DNA of 51,789 bases from Gammaproteobacteria bacterium. Its GTDB lineage: Bacteria; Pseudomonadota; Gammaproteobacteria; HIGHO2-12-38-15. Numbering within the stretch: the stretch's first letter is position 1; every line of letters starts with the position of its first letter. The notes beneath the pieces are model-generated. The model ran no database searches and had not been told where the DNA came from. It was given only the letters and a program-made list of their open reading frames with translations. The DNA is taken from the NCBI GenBank assembly GCA_016218405.1, contig JACREE010000069.1, positions 1 through 51,789 on the forward strand, given 5' to 3'. This document shows positions 38,318 to 45,106 of the stretch, in pieces. The translations under genes were made by a program, and so were the position numbers.

Positions 38318-39759
38318 GAAGTGCCGCCCACGGTAATAGAGTCAATCTTAAGGGTGGGTTGACCTACGCCCACAGGGACGCTTTGGCCGTCTTTGCCGCA
38401 ATTACCTACGCCTGTGTCGAGTTTTAAGTCGTTGCCAATCATGGAGACGCGCGTTAAGACATCTGGCCCATTGCCAATGAGTGTGGCGCCTTTAATGGGT
38501 GCAGTGATTTTTCCGTTTTCGATGAGATAAGCTTCGTTTGCGCTAAATACAAATTTTCCTGAAGTAATATCGACTTGCCCCCCCGCAAAATTGACGGCGT
38601 AAATTCCTTTTTTGACGGAAGCGATAATTTCTTGAGGATCATAAGGGCCTGCGAGCATAAAGGTGTTAGTCATGCGAGGTAATGGCAAGCTGGAATAGGA
38701 TTCACGTCGACCATTTCCGGTGGGCGACATGCCCATGAGACGTGCGTTTAGGAGATCTTGCATGTATCCCTTGAGGATGCCATTTTCAATTAAGACAGTG
38801 CGTTGTGTAGGTGTGCCTTCGTCGTCAATATTGAGTGAGCCGCGTCGATTGGCAATGCTGCCATCGTCGATGACGGTACAGCCAGGTGAAGCCACGCGTT
38901 CACCGATTCTTCCTGTGAAGGCTGAACTTTTTTTGCGATTGAAATCACCTTCGAGCCCGTGCCCGACCGCTTCATGCAATAGCACACCTGGCCAGCCTGG
39001 TCCGAGGACCACGGGCAGTGTACCTGCAGGTGCGGGGATGGCGTCTAAGTTGACAAGTGCTTGGCGTACCGCTTCTTGAGCAAAGCCGATGTCACGGTTA
39101 TCTTGAGAAAAATAGTGGTAATCATAGCGTCCTCCTCCACCGGCATAGCCCATTTCGCGTTTGCCTTGTGCTTCTGCGATGACGCGCACATCCAACCTAA
39201 CCATGGGGCGAATGTCAGCGGTGAGTTGACCCTGTGCATTCACAATTAAAATAATTTCATGTGAGCCCGCCAAGCTCACCATGACTTGCGAAATGCGTGT
39301 ATCCAATGAACGTGCGTGCCGATCAATTTTTCTTAATAAAGTAATTTTATCATCTTCGCTCAGACTGCTGAGAGGATCATGAGGGGAGTACAGGGTATGA
39401 GGTTTGAGTGTGTGATGAGGGATCTGGATTTTTTTCTCTTGGCCATGTTGGGCAATATTCTTAGCGGCAGACACGGCTTGTTCAAGTAAATGTGCTTGAA
39501 TATCGTCTGAGTAAGCAAAACCTGTTTTTTCGCCGCTGATGGCGCGAATGCCGACACCTTTGTGATGGTTATAGCTGCCTTCTTTAATGATGCCATCTTC
39601 AAGTACCCAACCCTCATGTCTAACGGATTGAAAATAGAGATCGCCGTTATCGATGTTGTGTCCTAGCAAGCTATGCAAGGTGCGTTGTAATTGTTGTTCA
39701 TTTAAACCAGCAGGTGCGAGTAGGTGGGTGTAGGCAAGTTTTAATGGGTCAGTAGTCAT
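38314..39759 (-). CDS. tldD: metalloprotease TldD
   Basis: This 481-residue subunit of the TldD/TldE protease acts on modified peptides and CcdA-like antitoxins in E. coli. The HExxxH zinc motif is [23 protein letters not shown] near residue 260. The N-terminal region [22 protein letters not shown] and the end [30 protein letters not shown] are typical, the latter including a metal-binding Cys. Length is normal. tldE (pmbA) is not in the window. Confidence 0.95.
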   Translation of the reverse strand: MTTDPLKLAYTHLLAPAGLNEQQLQRTLHSLLGHNIDNGDLYFQSVRHEGWVLEDGIIKEGSYNHHKGVGIRAISGEKTGFAYSDDIQAHLLEQAVSAAKNIAQHGQEKKIQIPHHTLKPHTLYSPHDPLSSLSEDDKITLLRKIDRHARSLDTRISQVMVSLAGSHEIILIVNAQGQLTADIRPMVRLDVRVIAEAQGKREMGYAGGGGRYDYHYFSQDNRDIGFAQEAVRQALVNLDAIPAPAGTLPVVLGPGWPGVLLHEAVGHGLEGDFNRKKSSAFTGRIGERVASPGCTVIDDGSIANRRGSLNIDDEGTPTQRTVLIENGILKGYMQDLLNARLMGMSPTGNGRRESYSSLPLPRMTNTFMLAGPYDPQEIIASVKKGIYAVNFAGGQVDITSGKFVFSANEAYLIENGKITAPIKGATLIGNGPDVLTRVSMIGNDLKLDTGVGNCGKDGQSVPVGVGQPTLKIDSITVGGTS

Positions 39760-39794
39760 AGAGGGGTTGGGTAAGATGGGAATGAAAAGAATTA

Positions 39795-39818
39795 TATATA
39801 CTCCTCGGATCTGAAGAT
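39795..39818. repeat. solo copy of palindromic-element terminus
   Basis: TATATACTCCTCGGATCTGA followed by AGAT matches the end sequence of the 24.8-kb element with several changes; located between pilT and tldD. Confidence 0.55.
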
Positions 39819-39849
39819 ACTAGTTTTTTTATCTGAGATGACGCAATGC

Positions 39850-40881
39850 TTAGCTTAATTTATAAGCTGCAACACTTTGTGCCACCTCTGGGCTAATGAT
39901 TTTTTGATGAATTAATTGTGTTAAATGTTGATCGAGGGTTTGCATGCCAGAGGCAGCGCCTGTTTGAATGTTAGAGTAAATCTGAGCAGTTTTATTTTCA
40001 CGAATTAAATTCCGAATGGCTGGGGTGCACATCATGATTTCCATGGCGGCGATGCGTCCGCCGGTTATTTTTTTGATGAGTGTTTGGCAGACTACAGCTT
40101 GTAAAGACTCAGAGAGCATCGTACGCACTAATTCTTTTTCTTCTGCGGGAAAAACATCAATGATGCGATTAATGGTTTTTGCGCTAGACGCGGTGTGGAG
40201 TGTGGCAAATACAAGATGCCCTGTTTCAGCTGCTGTCAGTGCTTGACGTATGGTTTCTAGATCGCGCATTTCACCTACAAGGATCACATCCGGATCTTCT
40301 CGGAGTGAGGAATGCAGCGCAGCTTTGAAGCTGCGCGTGTCGTAACCCACTTCGCGTTGGTTAATTAAACTTTTTTTGTTTTGATGTACGAACTCGATGG
40401 GATCTTCAATGGTGATGATGTGTGAATTTTCTTTTTCATTGATAAGATCAATCAATGCCGCCAGAGTGGTTGTTTTGCCTGAACCGGTGGGGCCTGTGAT
40501 CAGCACAAGTCCGTGAGGAAAATCGGCTAATTTCTTTAAAATAGGGGGGAGTTGTAACTCTTCTAAAGTGCATATTTTGCTTGGAATTGCACGAAAAGCC
40601 GCGCTAGGACCATGTGTTTGATTAAATGCATTAACACGGAAACGATACAATTTTTCAAATTCAATGGCGAAATCAATTTCCCAGTTTTTTTTAAAATAAT
40701 TTTTCTGTTCATCAGTCATGATGCTATTTAATAGGTTGAAAGTCTCTTCATCTGTCAGTGGAGAAGAGTCTAGTTTTTGTAATTCACCGTCAATGCGTAC
40801 AATGGGAGGAGAACCTGCGCAGATGTGTAAATCGGATGCCTTTTTTTCAAGAACTGTTTTTAGAAGTTGAGCGAGGTTCAT
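39850..40881 (-). CDS. pilT: type IV pilus retraction ATPase PilT
   Basis: A 343-residue hexameric motor for pilus retraction. Walker A is ITGPTGSGKTTTLAALIDLIN, the Asp box is HIITIEDPIEFVH, Walker B is VILVGEMRDLETIRQAL and the His box is HLVFATLHTASSAKTINRIID. Start ATG 40881 follows GGAGA by about nine bases; the TTG at 40896 is not needed. Supports twitching motility or DNA uptake together with the pilin-like gene at the window end and comM. Confidence 0.96.
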   Translation of the reverse strand: MNLAQLLKTVLEKKASDLHICAGSPPIVRIDGELQKLDSSPLTDEETFNLLNSIMTDEQKNYFKKNWEIDFAIEFEKLYRFRVNAFNQTHGPSAAFRAIPSKICTLEELQLPPILKKLADFPHGLVLITGPTGSGKTTTLAALIDLINEKENSHIITIEDPIEFVHQNKKSLINQREVGYDTRSFKAALHSSLREDPDVILVGEMRDLETIRQALTAAETGHLVFATLHTASSAKTINRIIDVFPAEEKELVRTMLSESLQAVVCQTLIKKITGGRIAAMEIMMCTPAIRNLIRENKTAQIYSNIQTGAASGMQTLDQHLTQLIHQKIISPEVAQSVAAYKLS

Positions 40882-41032
40882 AAAAAATCTCTCCAAAAAA
40901 AGTCAAACAATTTAATTGAGTGCGTATGGAAAACAGGTGTGAAGAAAAAAATATTTCCAAACACGAACAATCTAAAACATCCTCACTTAAAGGGTAGTCC
41001 ATCTCATGAAAGAGGGGGAGTAAATAAATTTT

Positions 41033-41818
41033 TTAAGAAGCAGGCGCAGATGCTCCAACGGGTTGCATTGTGGAAGAGTTGCTGCTACCTGCAGGTGCAC
41101 CTGTCACCATCTGTTGTGTAGGTGTAGGCGAGGCACTGTAGGAAATACCTGCATCCGCATTAGGGGTGTTGGCTGAATTTGCGGGTGGATTGGATTGAAA
41201 CTGAGACGGGAGTGTTGGGATACTCGTGCTGCCTTCCCCTGGCTTAGGGGAGGGTAAGATGAGTTGGGCATTATAATCAGAGGGGATATTGGGAATGCCG
41301 CCTGTTGCAGCATTGCTGGGGGTGTTGGGGATGCCTTCCGTGGCGCTGCTGGGGGTGCCCGGTATACCGCCGTTGACTAGCTGTCCTCCACTCGGTTGAT
41401 TATCGCCTGGTGCATTTTCAGTTGGGAGAAATGTCACCGTTTTGTGTGAGCTTTGTCTTAATTGGGGTAGGACGGTTTGTTCATACCCAGATTGCATCAA
41501 AGGCATACTGTTATAATCTTTAGCCACTTGAGTGCAAGGAATTTGTCCTGCTTGAGCTTGTTTTTGTGTGGCTGTGGCCATATAAGTTTGATAGGCTTGT
41601 CTGGCCTGGGTGATCTGATCTGTTGTATCAGCCAAAATCGCAAGAGATTGATTAACGCGATTGGTAAATTCGGATACATCTTGTCCGCAGGCTTGGGCGG
41701 CGCCAGCGATACTGCCTGCTTGGGCGGCAAACGTCATGGCACTGTTACCATCTGCGTGGGCTACGAGAGGAGAGCCTATACCTAATAATAAAAAAAGAGG
41801 GAAAAAACGTGAATTCAT
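41033..41818 (-). CDS. secreted Pro/Ser/Asn-rich protein of unknown function
   Basis: A 261-residue protein with a signal peptide (MNSRFFPLFLLLGIGSPLVAHA). The first mature part, about 23-130, is helical and Gln/Ala-rich, with two Cys (AQACGQDV and IPCTQVA) that may pair. The second half is of low complexity with short repeats: GIPGTPSSATEGIPNTPSNAATGGIPNIPS, seen at about 147-178, and then many Pro, Ser, Asn. It lies 151 bases upstream of pilT on the same strand. Surface or secreted; I find no family. Function unknown. Confidence 0.7.
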   Translation of the reverse strand: MNSRFFPLFLLLGIGSPLVAHADGNSAMTFAAQAGSIAGAAQACGQDVSEFTNRVNQSLAILADTTDQITQARQAYQTYMATATQKQAQAGQIPCTQVAKDYNSMPLMQSGYEQTVLPQLRQSSHKTVTFLPTENAPGDNQPSGGQLVNGGIPGTPSSATEGIPNTPSNAATGGIPNIPSDYNAQLILPSPKPGEGSTSIPTLPSQFQSNPPANSANTPNADAGISYSASPTPTQQMVTGAPAGSSNSSTMQPVGASAPAS

Positions 41819-41891
41819 GAAAATAATCTCCTGGATAAAATTCCTTTCGCGAATACTTTAGCATGCTGTATTGTGATCGTCACGAGGGTAT

Positions 41892-42332
41892 ATGCGTTTT
41901 AAAACGGTAAAACAAGTTTTGGCAAGACAATCTGGGCAAATGGGGCGTTTGCTGGAAAAAGTGGATGAGTTAAATGCACTAGATAGACTTGTTAAATCCT
42001 GTCTTGATCCTTTTTTGATTCCTCATTGCCAAGTTGCAAATTTGCGATCAGGTTGTTTGGTGATGATGGCGGAGTCAGCGGCTTGGGCAACACGTCTTCG
42101 CTATACTTTTCCCGATTTGTTGAGCCGATTGCGCTATGAAGCAAGGTTATTTAATGTCACTTCATTGCAATGTGTGATTCAAAAAAACCCACCCATTCAT
42201 TCACAGGTCGCGCATGCTACACTTAGTCTGTCTGCTGAAAATGCTGCCTTATTTGCGGCAATGGCGCAAGAAGAACCGGATCCTCTTTTGGCAGCAGCAT
42301 TTAAAAAACTGTCTTTACGCGGAATGGAGTAA
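41892..42332 (+). CDS. dciA: DciA-family (DUF721) helicase-loading protein
   Basis: A 146-residue protein that recruits the replicative helicase DnaB in bacteria lacking DnaC. The DUF721 core is seen in LDRLVKSCLDPFLIPHCQVANLRSGCLVMMAESAAWATRLRYTFPDLLSRLR, where the Ala-Trp-Ala-x-Arg-Leu-Arg block is diagnostic. ATG 41892 has GAGGG four bases upstream. Divergent from the secreted gene; the short gene at 42359 follows on the same strand by 26 bases. Confidence 0.85.
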   Translation: MRFKTVKQVLARQSGQMGRLLEKVDELNALDRLVKSCLDPFLIPHCQVANLRSGCLVMMAESAAWATRLRYTFPDLLSRLRYEARLFNVTSLQCVIQKNPPIHSQVAHATLSLSAENAALFAAMAQEEPDPLLAAAFKKLSLRGME

Positions 42333-42358
42333 ATTTTTTTCATGCATGGAGGTATGAA

Positions 42359-42517
42359 ATGAATCACCAAAAAGAGAACGAGAAAAATAACCACAATCAT
42401 AAAAAGAGAAAACAAGAAGAAGAAATCGATAGGATTGACGAAGAATCTTTTCCTGCAAGTGACCCCCCTCCTTGGACCAGTGGTCGAAAACATAAACGAG
42501 AGGGGGAGAAGGGCTGA
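42359..42517 (+). CDS. 52-residue protein with ESFPASDPPPWT motif
   Basis: A small basic and acidic protein, not easily found by length filters. ATG 42359 follows GGAGGT by five bases. Its central segment EEIDRIDEESFPASDPPPWT is the conserved motif of a widespread family of tiny proteobacterial proteins; flanks are Lys/Glu/His-rich (NHQKENEKNNHNHKKRK at the N-terminus). Function unknown. It may be cotranscribed with dciA. Its stop is 10 bases before the end of the convergent TALE-like gene. Confidence 0.75.
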   Translation: MNHQKENEKNNHNHKKRKQEEEIDRIDEESFPASDPPPWTSGRKHKREGEKG

Positions 42518-42527
42518 GCTGTTATCG

Positions 42528-45035
42528 CTAACTTTCCAATCGTCCAAAAAATTCATGTTCGAATTGCCCTATTTCTCCATCATTACTATCCAACGGAGGA
42601 GGAGAAGGGGGGGGTTCATTCACTGAAATATCAGGTAGTTTGACGTGGGGTCTGTCACCTCGTGAGAAAAATGTTGCCCAAGAATGGTTTGGAGTAAACA
42701 CCGGTGGTGCGGTGGTGCGAGAACCCGCATCGGTAAACGCGGTAGGTATTATAACTGTCTCTTCAGAAAGATCTTCAACAGAATGACTCGTGTCGAGGTT
42801 ATTTTTCAAGGGTGAGAAAAGATGAGTGATTCTAGTTTCTCTAAGTTTTCTTTTATCTAATTTTATTAGTTTCAGACGAATTCGTTCAAAAATTTCATCT
42901 CTATTGAGGGATGTTACCTTTTCGTTAAATTCTATTCTTAGCCATGAAAAAATTTTCTTTGTACGAAAATAGAGGGCTAAAAAAGAAATTTGTTCAGAAG
43001 AAAGCGTGAGGGTGTTTCTTAAAAAAGAAAGATGTTTTATGAGGGTACGTATATTTTGTCCGCCACCATGGCAGGCGGTGATCCGTGTTAATTGCTCTGT
43101 TGTAAAGAAGGAGGGGGCGCCCTCCAGCGACTCAACGTATTTTACGACCGCTTTTATATTATCGCTGCCGTATCGCACTATTCGTATTAGTTGTTTTAGG
43201 GTGAAATAAGGAGGGTTGTTTTCTAAAGTAGGTAGGTGAGTGATGATGGATTTTAAGCTGTGTGCGCCACCACTCTGGCTGAGAATCCACACAAATTGCC
43301 TTCGCGTAAAGGGGGAACCTTGGCCTTTGGCATTTAACCCATGAAGATAATAGGTGGCTGCATTGAGGTTACATGCTCCACCGCATTGGCCCACAATTTG
43401 TGCCAGTTCTTCAATGTTGAGAGGCAGTGTTCGGTTGGCAGGATTTTGTAGGTATTTTTTAACTGTTATCAGGTTGACGCTGCCACCGGGGAAATGGGCT
43501 ATGTTAGAAAGCAATTTGTGGGTGAATCCAAAAGAATGTAGTACAGCATGTTCCCTGATTAGAGTGGGCACTGAACTTGAGGATGAATTATTGAGGATGA
43601 CTTTATCTGTTTCTTCATCATTGTAGCCTAATTTACCTAGTTCTCTTTTCCATGCTTCATCTTGCTCTTGTGTAATCTTAAATTTTTTTAATTGTTCTTC
43701 TCGTGTAAGTAAAGAGGATTTCTTGTGAGATGTTGTTTGAGTATGAATGCTTTCAGTGAAATCATCTTCAGTCTCTGGAGAGAAAAAAAGGGGGGTGTCG
43801 AGTGGTTGTTCAACCTGGTTATCTCGTGGCGGCGAAAAAAGCACTGCCAGCTCAGTGGGAGGCAAACATTCTCGATGAACGGGTTCAATGCTGTCATGAA
43901 CATCATCTGCTAAGGAAGAAGTGGCTGGCATCATAATTGGAATATAGGGTATATCGGCTAGCCTACATGTTTCTTGGAAGGGTGAATTTTCATGGGGGAT
44001 TTCTACTTGTTCTAGTTCTAGGCGTTTTTCTGAAGAAAGTTCACTTGAGGGTGAACTGGGAGTGCTGCGTTTTTTGCTTTGAGTGGGGGAAAATAAAAAA
44101 AGTTGTTCAGCCTTGCCTCTTTCGTACGATTTCTTTGTGTGTGATTCGATAGCCATTAATTTTGAATGGATTTTTTGAAATATTTCCACCTTGTTTTGGG
44201 GGGTCACTTTTTTATTCAAGTTTGTTATTAGCCAGGGAAAAATATCGTTTTCACGATAATAGATGGTGAGAAAACAAATTTGTTCCTGAGAGAGTGTGAG
44301 TGTATCTCTCAAAAAAGAGAGATTTTCCATGACGGCAAGTAGATTGAGTTTGCCATTGTGATGGCTCGCCATCTCTGCCAATCCTTCTAAAGTGAAAGGA
44401 GGCGGAAGACGTAGTTTTTTAAAAAAGAAGATCAGAGTTGCTAAGCTTGCTGCGCCGCCGGCACGACCGACGATTTTGATGAGTTGTTCCGTGGTAAGGC
44501 GTTTTATTTGGGAGGGAAGTTCGTCATCTTCCCATGCTTGAAAATGGCTAACCAGGGCTGCCAGATTGGTTGGCCCACCTTTATTGGAGACAATCTTGAT
44601 GAGTTGTTCTGTGTTGAGTCGTGTTATCCGTGGGGGAAGAGTTTGATTTTTCAATGCTTGAAAATGATTGATTAAGGCTGTCAGGCTGCTTGCATTGCCA
44701 CCATGGCTGACGACAGTGACTAATTGATCGATGGAAAGTGAAGGGATGCGGTCAGAGATAGGTGTTTCTAGGTAGTTTTTGATGGCGATAAGACTAAGCC
44801 CGCCTCCCGGCTGGCTTGCTACTTGAGTGAGGTGTTCGCAATTGAGACCAAGTGCTTTCAGTGTGGCATGCAGCTCAATGAGGGTTTCCACTGATTTTGC
44901 AGGGTGTTTCTTTCCTAGGAGTTGCTTAATTTGTTTTTTTTTATAGGTCAATACTTCTAGTTGTTCTTTCCAGGCTTTATAAGGTGCTGGAAGGTGCGTG
45001 CTTCGTGATTTCTTTGCGAGTGAAAGTAACGTCAT
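42528..45035 (-). CDS. TALE-like repeat protein A (835 residues)
   Basis: Large protein made of two TALE-like modules. Module 1: N-cap 17-63 (W at 22, then LxxLxYxxxxIxxLL), repeats at 64-99, 100-139, 140-179, 180-213, 214-247, cap 248-273. A Ser/Pro linker with basic SKKRS (320-324) follows. Module 2: N-cap 454-503, repeats 504-538, 539-575, 576-610, 611-643, 644-677, cap 678-703. Example: LNTEQLIKIVSNKGGPTNLA aligns to TALE LTPEQVVAIASNGGGKQALE, with NK at positions 12-13; HLPTL at 600-604 carries TALE-type Pro27. No signal peptide or membrane segment. Start ATG 45035 follows GAGGA. It lies 71 bases after paralog B and is probably cotranscribed. Nucleic-acid binding is inference. Confidence 0.75.
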   Translation of the reverse strand: MTLLSLAKKSRSTHLPAPYKAWKEQLEVLTYKKKQIKQLLGKKHPAKSVETLIELHATLKALGLNCEHLTQVASQPGGGLSLIAIKNYLETPISDRIPSLSIDQLVTVVSHGGNASSLTALINHFQALKNQTLPPRITRLNTEQLIKIVSNKGGPTNLAALVSHFQAWEDDELPSQIKRLTTEQLIKIVGRAGGAASLATLIFFFKKLRLPPPFTLEGLAEMASHHNGKLNLLAVMENLSFLRDTLTLSQEQICFLTIYYRENDIFPWLITNLNKKVTPQNKVEIFQKIHSKLMAIESHTKKSYERGKAEQLFLFSPTQSKKRSTPSSPSSELSSEKRLELEQVEIPHENSPFQETCRLADIPYIPIMMPATSSLADDVHDSIEPVHRECLPPTELAVLFSPPRDNQVEQPLDTPLFFSPETEDDFTESIHTQTTSHKKSSLLTREEQLKKFKITQEQDEAWKRELGKLGYNDEETDKVILNNSSSSSVPTLIREHAVLHSFGFTHKLLSNIAHFPGGSVNLITVKKYLQNPANRTLPLNIEELAQIVGQCGGACNLNAATYYLHGLNAKGQGSPFTRRQFVWILSQSGGAHSLKSIITHLPTLENNPPYFTLKQLIRIVRYGSDNIKAVVKYVESLEGAPSFFTTEQLTRITACHGGGQNIRTLIKHLSFLRNTLTLSSEQISFLALYFRTKKIFSWLRIEFNEKVTSLNRDEIFERIRLKLIKLDKRKLRETRITHLFSPLKNNLDTSHSVEDLSEETVIIPTAFTDAGSRTTAPPVFTPNHSWATFFSRGDRPHVKLPDISVNEPPPSPPPLDSNDGEIGQFEHEFFGRLES
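42927..43526 (-). repeat. protein A, TALE-like array 2 (5 repeats plus cap)
   Basis: Encodes residues 504-703. Repeat lengths are 35, 37, 35, 33, 34, then the cap LSSEQISFL. Positions 12-13 are FP, QC, QS, (YG, in a repeat shortened by about two residues), CH. This array is the most divergent of the four. Confidence 0.7.
44217..44846 (-). repeat. protein A, TALE-like array 1 (5 repeats plus cap)
   Basis: Encodes residues 64-273. Repeat lengths are 36, 40, 40, 34, 34, then a 26-residue cap starting LSQEQICFL. Residues at positions 12-13 are QP, HG, NK, RA, HH. Confidence 0.75.
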
Positions 45036-45106
45036 TTAGATTCCTCGTACTCCTTGCCTGGTGAATGATTATCCAAGTTGCGTGATGCTCCTGTCCTAAA
45101 TTTAAC

